A stretch of 64,000 bases of DNA from Nostoc foliaceum FACHB-393. GTDB taxonomy: Bacteria; Cyanobacteriota; Cyanobacteriia; Cyanobacteriales; Nostocaceae. Positions within the stretch are counted from its first letter, which is position 1. Every line of letters begins with the position of its first letter. The notes beneath the pieces are model-generated. The model did no database searches. It had not been told where the DNA came from and was given only the letters and a program-made list of their open reading frames with translations. This document shows positions 44,645 to 53,286 of this stretch, piece after piece. Both the position numbers and the translations under genes were made by a program. The stretch is from the NCBI RefSeq assembly GCF_014698505.1, contig NZ_JACJTD010000027.1, forward strand, positions 1 through 64,000, in the 5' to 3' direction.

Positions 44645-44900
44645 AATAAAGGCTTGGTATTCAACGAAGCCTTAAAGGTTGCTTTAAAAGTGGTCAGATA
44701 TGATTTAGGTATCTTATTGATCCTCCCAAGCACCACTTAAAAATAGGGGGTTTGGGAGAATATAAAAACATTTAATACATCAATATAAACTTTAAAAATA
44801 TTCTCTTAGATAATGGTAAAGTCTATCAGCAGAATTTAGATATTTTAGTTTCTCAAGACATCTACCGTTAGGTACTATACAAATATTCTAGAAGCTGTTA
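44645..44900 (-). ncRNA. Tandem small-RNA unit 7 (diverged, enlarged)
   Basis: Hairpin AAGGCTT/AAGCCTT (44649-44673) and a good box at 44853-44900 (ggtactatacaaatattcta plus gaagctg) are separated by about 110 bp more than in other units. It may be two partial units fused or one with an insertion. Confidence 0.4.
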
Positions 44901-44920
44901 GTACACGATGATAGTAGCCA

Positions 44921-45053
44921 TGAAAAAGGTTTAGCACTCAGCTAAACCTCCATAGAAAGCAGTTATTCGACACACCAGAATTAATTTAGAGCTACTCTAA
45001 CTTCTGGTCATCTTCCTCTAGGGTGTGTACAAGAATTATAAAATCTGATATCT
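44921..45053 (-). ncRNA. Tandem small-RNA unit 8
   Basis: The stem AGGTTTAGC/GCTAAACCT (44927-44949) has the same arms as unit 1. The body has aattaatttagagctactct, and the box is at 45004-45053 (tcctctagggtgtgtacaag, aaaatctgatatc). First unit of the array in the direction of transcription. Confidence 0.6.
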
Positions 45054-46164
45054 AGCAACATAAACAATATAGGAATTAATTTAACCCCCCTTGGATAGAG
45101 AAAAATTTAAATATATGGGATTCAAAATAAAATATATCACATATCAAATCAACATGCAGTAATGCTCTAATTTAATAAAAAATTTGATTGCATAAAACTT
45201 CAAACAATGCTGTAATTAATTCATGTATTTCAGCTAATTTAAATCTCTTTTAAAGCATAAAAAATAACTAAAATTAAATGTAATTTATGGAAGAATCTTC
45301 TAAAGATAATCTTGCGATCGCTAGCAAGTAGATAAACCTAAACAAACAATACTTGGTAGTAAGTAATAAAATTTTTTACCTTTGGTTCTCTAATATTCAC
45401 TATGAACCAGAGTTCGTATTGACCTACTTACCAATTTTATATAAGGTTATGCTTTATTCAATGCCTGGCTATTGCCGTCACTCTTACCTGTAAGGTTAAG
45501 GTTTAATTATCCTGTTTGTTGATATTTTGTAGCATACAATACTAAATAAAATATCAATAATCTATAAACAAATTTCTGCATCAGCCTAGCATGTCGTAGA
45601 CATCGCACTATGCTAAAGTAGGAAGCATCCTTTGATAAACAATCATTGTCAACAAGGACACAATATATAATGAGCATCTGCTTCCTTTCTAGAAACTATC
45701 AAAATCAATCTCTTGGTTTGCTTACTAGTAAAAACTTAATTCAATCGCCTCTGTACAAGCAATTGAGATGGTGTTGAAATTTTATTCAGTACGCCAAAAC
45801 CAGTACTGAATTTAACAGTTAATAACTTTGATTACTTACTTTATTCAGTATCTTTAAAACCTAAAATCGTACATAGGTCAAGTGATACTGTTATAAATAA
45901 TCATATGATATTTATATATAAAGTTATTATGAACATACTGAGAAATTATTCTGTAATTTTGCGTATAATCAAAAAGTATCTGCTAAACCCATCAGCTTGA
46001 GGTTTTCTTATCTCAGCTATTTTTGCATGGGTTAGAGTTATCAACTAGGCAAAAGTAAAACACAAACCAATCTTAACTAAGCACTATTTTATTGTTCGCA
46101 GGAAGCCTCGTCTTTATCTCCCAAGTAAAGACGATGACTCCTAATAAAATCTTCTGGAGAAGAG
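45054..46164. other. AT-rich non-coding stretch upstream of the RNA array and of the response-regulator gene
   Basis: No supported gene in 1.1 kb. It contains a gtcgtagacatcgca repeat fragment near 45594. Just before the response-regulator gene lies the hairpin CGTCTTTA..TAAAGACG (about 46108-46132), which could be part of that gene's leader. Confidence 0.4.
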
Positions 46165-46620
46165 ATGTATTTGGCACATTCATTCATGAGTGATGAAAAG
46201 AAGCAAAACTCTCACCAGCCTTTGATTTTGGCAGTTGAAGACCATGATGATAGTCTTTTGCTGATTAGTTATGCTCTTGAGTCAATGGGTTGTAGATTTA
46301 TTTGTCAAACAGATTCTTCTGCAACGGTTCTGGTGGCCAAAGAATATCAACCAGACTTAATCTTGTTGGATATTTTGTTACCAGGTCTTAGCGGTATCGA
46401 TGTTGTGCGTCATCTGAAGCAAGAACCCTTAACTTGTACAATTCCAGTAGTGGCAGTCACAGCTTTAGCTACCACGGACGATCGTGAGCGTATTTTCAAG
46501 GCTGGATTTAATGATTACATCAGCAAACCCTATATGCTTGAGGAATTAGAGGCTATAATTCGCCGTGAACTGGGAAAAAAATTCGCCCCTTACTCAGCTT
46601 TTGAGCTTTGTCAGGATTAG
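46165..46620 (+). CDS. Single-domain response regulator
   Basis: A 151-residue receiver. Acidic pocket AVEDHDD near 24-30, phosphoryl Asp in LILLDILLPG (near residue 71), Thr in VAVTALA, Lys in YISKPYM (near 124). There is no output domain, so it is a CheY/Spo0F-like shuttle or a partner of the kinases encoded next to it on the opposite strand. The ATG start has ggag 5 bp upstream. It is convergent with the hybrid kinase at 46654-47778. Confidence 0.92.
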   Translation: MYLAHSFMSDEKKQNSHQPLILAVEDHDDSLLLISYALESMGCRFICQTDSSATVLVAKEYQPDLILLDILLPGLSGIDVVRHLKQEPLTCTIPVVAVTALATTDDRERIFKAGFNDYISKPYMLEELEAIIRRELGKKFAPYSAFELCQD

Positions 46621-46653
46621 CAGTTAATCAGAACAATATGAAGGTGGAAGAAC

Positions 46654-47778
46654 TTAAATGTTTTTAGGTAGTTGGAGAGTGAACAGACTACCTTTACCTA
46701 GTTCAGAGGTAACGTGGATAGTTCCTGCGTGCGCTTCTACAATCCGGTGGGATAAATGTAGCCCTAAGCCACTACCTGAGCGTTTATTTTTGCCTTGGCG
46801 AAATCGCTCGAAAATTGTTGCCTGATCTTCAGGCGCAATCCCATACCCTGTATCTTCTATCTCAATTGTTACTGAATCTTGATTTGCTTGATTAGGTGAT
46901 CCTTCAAAAATACGAATTGTTATGCCTCCGGTATCTGTAAATTTGATGGCATTTGCAATCAAGTTGTTTAGCACCCGCCGTAATTCCAAGCGATCGCCCA
47001 TAATAATACCAGCATTTTTACGCTGTGAATCTAAATCACTGGTATCTATTTTCAGAATCAATCCTTTTTCACCAGTTAAAGGACTTAGTTCGCTGACTAC
47101 TTCTTGAGATATCTCACGTAAATCGCATACTTCCCAATTCAACGTTTTTTTACCTGCTTCGAAGCGATACACTTCTAGGAGGGTATTTACCATGTCCATC
47201 AAATTTTGGTTACTGCGAATCATAACTGCGATCGCCTGTTTCATTTCCGGCGAAATTTTGCAGAATGTTTCCATCTCAAACAAACTCAACATGCGATCGG
47301 CCGCTACTAAGGGAGTTCGCAAATCATGAGTCAGACGAGAAACAAAGTCTTCTCGTTGGCGGGCCATTTTCTGTTGTTCATCCAGACTGTGCTTGAGACG
47401 CAACAGCGATCGCACCCTTGCCAATAGTTCATCAGTATCAAATGGTTTGCGAATAAAATCGTCAGCACCAGCATCCAAACCTTCGACAACGCTGGATTCA
47501 TGAAAGGCTGTAATCAACAGAATTGGAATATAACTAATTGTTGGGTTCTTCCGAATCCGACGCGTGACTTCATAACCATCTATCCCTGGCATCATCACAT
47601 CTAACAAAATCAGATCGGGCGGAGATTGTTCGACTTGACGCAAAGCTTTTATGCCATCTGAAGCCAAATCAATTTCATACCCCTCACTTTCTAAAATTGT
47701 TTGAACCAAAATAAGGTTATCTCGAGTATCGTCAACTGCGAGAATCCGATAAATTCTATTATTTTCAACTACAGACAT
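46654..47778 (-). CDS. Receiver-histidine kinase hybrid
   Basis: A 374-residue soluble protein. Receiver domain first (AVDDTRDNL near 14-22; phosphoryl Asp in LILLDVMMPG near 60; IRKPFD near 108), then a HisKA domain with the phosphoryl His in SRLTHDLRTPL (near 151) and a HATPase domain (NLIANAIKFTD, DTGYGIAPED, GSGLGLHLSH). The layout with an N-terminal receiver and no sensor domain suggests that it is switched by an upstream kinase through its receiver. It starts 35 bp after the stop of the next hybrid kinase, so the two form an operon. Confidence 0.93.
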   Translation of the reverse strand: MSVVENNRIYRILAVDDTRDNLILVQTILESEGYEIDLASDGIKALRQVEQSPPDLILLDVMMPGIDGYEVTRRIRKNPTISYIPILLITAFHESSVVEGLDAGADDFIRKPFDTDELLARVRSLLRLKHSLDEQQKMARQREDFVSRLTHDLRTPLVAADRMLSLFEMETFCKISPEMKQAIAVMIRSNQNLMDMVNTLLEVYRFEAGKKTLNWEVCDLREISQEVVSELSPLTGEKGLILKIDTSDLDSQRKNAGIIMGDRLELRRVLNNLIANAIKFTDTGGITIRIFEGSPNQANQDSVTIEIEDTGYGIAPEDQATIFERFRQGKNKRSGSGLGLHLSHRIVEAHAGTIHVTSELGKGSLFTLQLPKNI

Positions 47779-47813
47779 AATTTATAAATTTTTATCGTTT
47801 TTTTGGAAGTAAT

Positions 47814-49148
47814 TTATAGTTTAAATTTAGGATATCCTATTGGTGCTTGTCTAGCTTGGGAAGATAAATGATGTGGATTTTTCGCAGAGCAAAAAATCCC
47901 GTCACCATCTAAGTGCAAAGCTGGAGCATCATCTGTTATGTTCGGTAATGTTATTTGACGGGGCAATTCAATTTTAAACATAGAACCGATGCCCAATTTG
48001 CTCTCAAGAAAAATTTTCCCGCCCATCATTCGCACTAGCGAATCTATAATTGCCAAACCCAAACCTGTACCTGGATATTTGCGAGTAATAGTTTGATCGA
48101 CTTGCCGAAATGCTTCAAAAATACGTTTAAAATCTCTGGGTGCTATGCCAATACCTGTATCCCGAACAATAATTGCCACTCGATTTGCAGGTAGTTCCTT
48201 AACCTCAACCCAAATCTCGCCAAACTCTGTGAACTTAATGGCATTGGAGAGCAGGTTAATTAAAATTTGTTTGACACGAACAGGATCATTAAATACCAAA
48301 CTATTTTGCAAATCGATTTCCACTAACAATGAGAGATTTTTGGCATCAGCTAGGGAACGCATTTCACTTACAGCGAGATTGATTACCTTTGATACATCAA
48401 ATATTTCCGCCTTTAAGTCTAATCGTCCCGCCTCCAGCTTGGAAAAGTCAAGCACTTCATTCAGCAGCATCAGCAAATGCTTTCCATTATTCAAGATGCG
48501 CTCAATCATATCTGCTTGCTGGTGAGTTAATTGACCGAACTTAGGACGCAGCAGTATCTGCGAAAAACCAATAATCGCGTTCATCGGCGTTCTGAGTTCG
48601 TGAGACATAGTTGCCAAAAAATGTGATTTTAGTAGTGATGCCTCCGATAGCTTGAAGTTTTGCATTTGAATCTGTTGCTGTTGTCTCTCCAATTCTTGGT
48701 TCTTATGAATGAGTTGTTCATGACTTTCTCGGAGCTGCTCTTTTACTAAAGCTGCCTGCGTTTCAGCCCGATAAATCCGAATTGCACTTCGCAATACCTG
48801 TGCCAACGTCTCTGGAGATATCCTAGACTTAGATAGATAGTCTGTAGCACCAGCTTTCAATAATTGCAAAGCAATTTGTTCATCTCCTTGACCAGTTAGG
48901 ACTACTAAAGGTACTTTAATTTCCGAAGAACGTAACTGTTGAATCAAGGTTAGCCCGTCTTGGTCTGGTAAGCGATAGTCGAGGAAAACACAATCATAGG
49001 CAGTAGTGGATAAGGCAGAAAACGCATCATGGCCATCGCCTACTTCAGACAGTTCCATCTGAACACCTGCTTTAGTCAGGGCATGACGGACTGCCATCCG
49101 GTCTACTTCCTCATCGTCTACAACCAAAATTTTCAGCGTCTCTTCCAT
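47814..49148 (-). CDS. Receiver-coiled coil-histidine kinase hybrid
   Basis: A 444-residue protein. N-terminal receiver (VVDDEEVDR; phosphoryl Asp in CVFLDYRLPDQDG near 56; Lys in LSKSRI), a coiled-coil linker (about 135-175), HisKA with FLATMSHELRTPMNAIIGF (His near 187) and HATPase (NLLSNAIKFTEFGE, DTGIGIAP, GTGLGLAI). The C-terminal 45 residues after the ATPase domain are not conserved. It is the first intact gene of the minus-strand kinase operon; upstream lie the remains of a receiver gene. Confidence 0.93.
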   Translation of the reverse strand: MEETLKILVVDDEEVDRMAVRHALTKAGVQMELSEVGDGHDAFSALSTTAYDCVFLDYRLPDQDGLTLIQQLRSSEIKVPLVVLTGQGDEQIALQLLKAGATDYLSKSRISPETLAQVLRSAIRIYRAETQAALVKEQLRESHEQLIHKNQELERQQQQIQMQNFKLSEASLLKSHFLATMSHELRTPMNAIIGFSQILLRPKFGQLTHQQADMIERILNNGKHLLMLLNEVLDFSKLEAGRLDLKAEIFDVSKVINLAVSEMRSLADAKNLSLLVEIDLQNSLVFNDPVRVKQILINLLSNAIKFTEFGEIWVEVKELPANRVAIIVRDTGIGIAPRDFKRIFEAFRQVDQTITRKYPGTGLGLAIIDSLVRMMGGKIFLESKLGIGSMFKIELPRQITLPNITDDAPALHLDGDGIFCSAKNPHHLSSQARQAPIGYPKFKL

Positions 49149-49285
49149 CGGTTTTTATTTTTGCCGCCAAACATAGGTTGATGTATATCATTTCTCTTTT
49201 CAGATTATCCAACTAAATAAAGAATATAAGATTTTCGGACATCTAAAATCTGTAACTTGATTGACTAAGACATTTCGCACAATAT

Positions 49286-49666
49286 CTAATACTTGTTGAG
49301 CGTTGCCCTAATCTCTACAAACTTAGGGAAGGTTAAAGGCTTTAGAATATATTTAGCTAAATTTAAGTTTTCAGCTTTCACTCGCTGTTGATCTTGATTT
49401 GAGACCGTTATTATAACTCCAGAAGTTACTCTCTATTGCGGGTCAGAACGTAATTCTTGTGGGAATACGATGCCACCCATCTTTGGCATAGTCAAATTTA
49501 GCAAAACCAGGTGTTGCTTAGTGGTAACTTCGGGATGCTGTCCGTGATTGCTGTGCAACGTTATTAGTGCCTCTAGCCCATTTTTTGCAAGGTGAACCAG
49601 ATTCATAGTATTAACTTTATTGAATGCCTGCTTGACATTCATCACATCAACTTCGTTGTCCTCCAC
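49286..49666 (-). pseudogene. Frameshifted response regulator (Rcp1-like)
   Basis: The N-terminal half (VEDNEVDVMNVKQAFNK, LVLLNLTMPKMGG) is read in one frame and stops at 49433-49435. The C-terminal half continues in another frame to the stop at 49286-49288 (VTSGVIITVSNQDQQR, then NLAKYILKPLTFPKF). The phosphoryl Asp position in LVLLNLTMP reads Asn. A stop at about 49710 interrupts the frame farther upstream. The gene is dead by frameshift and has probably lost its phosphorylation site. Confidence 0.8.
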
Positions 49667-49991
49667 TACTAGTATGTTAATAACTCTTTTAGGCCTTTTA
49701 TTGGATTAAATTCAGTCTGTTGTATCCTAAATCTGGTAAATTAACCAGAGTATTGCAATTGAACTTCTAGCAATTGACCAATGATTCTAAATCAATAAGC
49801 AATTAACAAACCGAAAACTATTGCTCTGAAGACAGCAAACATAGCTGATATAAAGTAAAATAAAATACTTTACTAAGCTTAAAACAATTGTAAATGAGTG
49901 AGCTAGCGACCGTCGTCAGCCATTGGTGAGAGTTGCATACCATTATCGTGTACCATAAGCTTGAGCGGTTTTACTCATCAGATTGCTTAGA
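49667..49991. other. Intergenic region between two decayed signalling genes
   Basis: 324 bp of AT-rich sequence between the receiver pseudogene and the kinase remnant. No reading frame or structured element of note is visible. Confidence 0.35.
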
Positions 49992-50699
49992 TCAGGTAAA
50001 CAAGAAAGTACTACCTATACCGATTTGTGAATTTGAAGTAATCCTACCTCCTGAAATTTCGACAATTTTCGTAACGATCGCCAGACTTGTGTTAGCATTT
50101 TCAGGGCGATCGCAGTCTCGCACTGTTTGGAAAATTACCAAAACCTTCTCGTAAATTTGAGGAAGAATACCAATTTCTTCCAATCCTTTTGGTGTTAAGA
50201 AGATTAGTTGTCCACTTTGATTGCTGAAGGGTTGAACTTGTAAGCCGTAAGTTACCCACCATCTGGACACACGAGTGATTACAGTTCTTAGTTGTGCTTG
50301 AATTCCTTTTGAAATTGTCGACCATCGAGCCTGACTTTTCACGTTATCTGGAAAAACCAACGCCAGACCCAAAACTCTTAACCCTACAAGGATTAAGGGA
50401 AAATTCCCAGCTTTTCTCCTTGAAGGGGAGAAATTTGCCAAATACCGTGAAAAGTCAGACCAGCAAGCTTCCCACAAAGAACGACGAATTACCTCGTTAC
50501 TGGCGATTCCACCAAATTTTAAGGCCGTCCGATTTTCTTCCATGAGTATGTCTATTGGCTCCATCAATTCGATGAATCCAAAGGTTTGGTTAAAAATCGC
50601 TCGAAACCATCGTTTACTTTTTCGTAAGGCAACTTTGACTTTTTGTAATTTGTCCATTTTTGTAAGCTTTTTTGAAAGCTTTATACAAGAAAATAGCAA
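49992..50699 (-). pseudogene. Remnant of a PAS-histidine kinase
   Basis: The 235-codon frame starts with a recognisable PAS segment (RWFRAIFNQTFGFIELMEP..EENRTALKFGG) and ends with the last part of a HATPase domain (SLAIVTKIVEISGGRITSNS, then GIGSTF). Between them there is neither a phosphoryl-His motif nor the N and G1 boxes, and the usual GTGIGL is changed to ANTSL. The gene has therefore lost its catalytic middle by deletion and drift. It lies upstream of the receiver pseudogene on the same strand, as in PAS-kinase/Rcp1 pairs. Confidence 0.65.
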
Positions 50700-50978
50700 T
50701 TAACTAATGGAACATGGCAGATGAAAGCTGAATTTTGAGCAAGGGAGAAGTAATTTGGCATTCGTCTCAATATTTCATACTTTTTATGCAAGTATCCATA
50801 TATCTCCAGCTAGATATGTCCTCTATCTAAATATAAAAAAGTAGGATATTTATTATTTCTATCGGTGGATGCAGAGAGGTTGAAATATCATCTATCTTTG
50901 GTTTGGGAAAATATAGAGATAGTGCTTACAAAAGGTAATACTTTGAAAGATGCAAACAGCATAAGAGCGAGTGTAGCG

Positions 50979-51701
50979 ATGAATGAAATTAGCATTATTT
51001 TAATTGAAGATCATGACTTAACGCGAATGGGGCTAAGAGCGGCATTACAATCCCACAGCGCCTTGAAAGTAATTGGCGAAGCGGCAAATGCTACCCAAGG
51101 ACTAAAACTATTGGAAACGGCAAAACCAGATGTAGCTGTTGTAGACATCGGTTTGCCTGATATGGATGGCATTGAACTCACCCGTAAATTCAAACGCCAC
51201 CAAGCTGAAACTGGACAGACGGGAACCAAGATTCTCATCTTGACAATGGATCACACAGAGGATGCTGTACTTGCAGCTTTCGCGGCGGGTGCTGATTCTT
51301 ATTACATGAAAGAAACAAGTATCAGTAAATTAACTGAGGCAATTCAAGCAACTCACGGCGGTAATTCTTGGATTGATCCGGCAATTGCCAACGTGGTATT
51401 GCGGAAAATGCGGCAAGGTATACCTGGAGAAAGCCAAAATTCTGACAAACCGAAGACTGTAAAAATCGAGGCGCTAGCGTCAGAATATGAGCAAGTATTG
51501 GAAACATACCCCCTAACTCAACGGGAATTGGAAATCTTAGAATTGATTGTAGCTGGGTGTAGCAATGGGCAAATTGCCGAGAAACTCTACATTACAGTTG
51601 GTACTGTAAAGACCCATGTTCGTAATATTCTAAATAAATTATGTGCTGATGACCGTACCCAAGCTGCTGTAAGAGCTTTACGTTCTGGGTTGGTGGCTTA
51701 A
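50979..51701 (+). CDS. NarL/FixJ-type response regulator
   Basis: A 240-residue regulator starting at MNEISIILIEDHDL; an in-frame ATG at 50865 would add 38 residues not typical for the family. Receiver: EDHD near 9-12, phosphoryl Asp in VAVVDIGLPDMDG near 58, Lys in YMKET near 108. A LuxR-type helix-turn-helix ends the protein (LTQRELEILELIVAGCSNGQIAEKLYI.. TVKTHVRNILNKL). It binds DNA after phosphorylation by an unknown kinase. It is the only regulator with a DNA-binding domain in this signalling cluster. Confidence 0.92.
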   Translation: MNEISIILIEDHDLTRMGLRAALQSHSALKVIGEAANATQGLKLLETAKPDVAVVDIGLPDMDGIELTRKFKRHQAETGQTGTKILILTMDHTEDAVLAAFAAGADSYYMKETSISKLTEAIQATHGGNSWIDPAIANVVLRKMRQGIPGESQNSDKPKTVKIEALASEYEQVLETYPLTQRELEILELIVAGCSNGQIAEKLYITVGTVKTHVRNILNKLCADDRTQAAVRALRSGLVA

Positions 51702-51782
51702 GGAACTGGGGAGATGGGGGAGACAAGGGGACAAGGGGACAAGGGGAATAACCATCCCCAAAGCTTAATGCCCAATACCCCT

Positions 51783-53147
51783 TCAACCCAACCGTTCCTG
51801 CAAGCAATCAGCAATCCGTCGTGCTGCTCCCGATTTTCCCATGCGTCGCACACCATTTTCGGCGATAATTTGCAAAATATCAGGATCTTTGAATAGGGAC
51901 TGTACAACCTTCGCAACTTCTGCTGGCTGCTCGACTAAAATCAAAGATGAACCTAAAAGGCGACTTTGAGCTTCTGCAAAGGCAGGATTATATTGGGGCC
52001 CATTACCGGAAATTGCGATCGCAGGTTTTCCTAAACCAATAAACTGTTCTGTGGCTGTACCTGCCATTGCGATCGCTATATCTCCCAAATGCAAGCAATC
52101 ATTATAGGCTTGTTGTGTCAGCAGTAGATAAGCATTCCTTTGTTTAAATGTCAAGATATTTTGATCGGCAATTTGGATAGGACATGCTGATTCAATGCGC
52201 CAGCCTTGGGATTGGACGCTTTGGGATAAAATATTAGAGTCTAAACCTGGAGCGATCGCACCTAAAAACACCACTGTGCCAGAAGTGTAAAACACCGAAT
52301 CTCGCTCTTGGAAACTTGCCAACAACGCAGATACGGCAATCATAATTGTTTCCCAGTTGCTGTATGCCTCCGGTGGACGGGAACCAGGAAGAAGAGTCAC
52401 CATGAAAGGCCGAACTATCTCTTGCTGTTGACTATCCTGACTATAAAATTGTTGGCGTGAAAAGGTCGGTTCTAGACCATCCATCATGGGATTACCCAAA
52501 TTAAAAGCTGGAATTGGCCATTGTTTTAAGGTTTCCGTCGTCAGCGCATCTCTAGGAAACACCGCCTTACAACGGCGACGACTCATTAACCAACGTTCCC
52601 AAGGATGGTAAACTGAACCGGAAAAGTTTTCCCAACGCGCGTTTTTAGATTTCCGTGGTAATAATCCAGCTTCATCCCGCACATAATATTCAGATTTCGC
52701 CGTACCAACAAAAGCATAATTAGCACCACTGAAAGTTGCAAACAACAGCGGGACAATATCTCCCACAGCTAAAATCGCTCTTTTATTACCTAATTTTTTT
52801 TGAGAACTCACCCAACGGCGGACAGCTTTAATCTGGCTGAGGGTAAGTTGCAATAAACCACCGCGGACATCGCGCACTAATTGGCGGTTATCCATATAAA
52901 TAAAGCCGCCAGAAGGCATAGTGCGGACTGAACCAATGAGGGGGATATCCAACTCTTGGTAAGCACGTCCTTCACCCACCAGAGGTAAAGCAAATATCTC
53001 TGGTGGGTTTAATTGTCGTTGGAGTTCTTGCAAAATCCGAACTGCAATCATATCTTCCCCATGACCATTACTTAATACAAGTAACCGCAAAGGAGAAGTT
53101 GCAGCTTGGAAGTTAGAACCTAGAGATGATCGAGATACATTACTCAT
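51783..53147 (-). CDS. Lipid-A-disaccharide synthase-related glycosyltransferase-like protein
   Basis: A 454-residue protein if started at MSNVSRSS (53147); the longer frame to 53339 would overlap the divergent Omp85 gene. It shows the LpxB-like GT-B start LVLSNGHGEDMIAVRILQEL and the C-terminal donor site GTATEQFIGLGKPAIAISGNGPQY (about 370-395). The family is found in cyanobacteria and plastids and is distinct from true LpxB. The substrate is unknown, probably an envelope glycolipid. It is divergent from an outer-membrane biogenesis gene. Confidence 0.85.
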   Translation of the reverse strand: MSNVSRSSLGSNFQAATSPLRLLVLSNGHGEDMIAVRILQELQRQLNPPEIFALPLVGEGRAYQELDIPLIGSVRTMPSGGFIYMDNRQLVRDVRGGLLQLTLSQIKAVRRWVSSQKKLGNKRAILAVGDIVPLLFATFSGANYAFVGTAKSEYYVRDEAGLLPRKSKNARWENFSGSVYHPWERWLMSRRRCKAVFPRDALTTETLKQWPIPAFNLGNPMMDGLEPTFSRQQFYSQDSQQQEIVRPFMVTLLPGSRPPEAYSNWETIMIAVSALLASFQERDSVFYTSGTVVFLGAIAPGLDSNILSQSVQSQGWRIESACPIQIADQNILTFKQRNAYLLLTQQAYNDCLHLGDIAIAMAGTATEQFIGLGKPAIAISGNGPQYNPAFAEAQSRLLGSSLILVEQPAEVAKVVQSLFKDPDILQIIAENGVRRMGKSGAARRIADCLQERLG

Positions 53148-53286
53148 AAGAAACAAAATATCAAAATTAACTGTCTGTTGGGGTAAGAGGTATAAATAGG
53201 GAAATTGGCGAAGAAGCTGGAAGTTAGTATTATCCCTATTCGCCAGCCTCACTACAACTAACTCCCAGTTAATTAGGTTAAATATT

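Noticed and set aside
42909..45053. Regularly spaced repeats could be a CRISPR array
   Set aside because: Units are 125-150 bp, diverge along their entire length, contain terminator hairpins, and have no constant short repeat with unique 30-40 bp spacers. No cas genes are present.
42909..45053. The array might be NsiR1 itself
   Set aside because: I see no hetF next to it and no TCCGGA-type DIF element in the boxes. Without the NsiR1 sequence at hand I cannot exclude distant relation, so I use NsiR1 only as a precedent.
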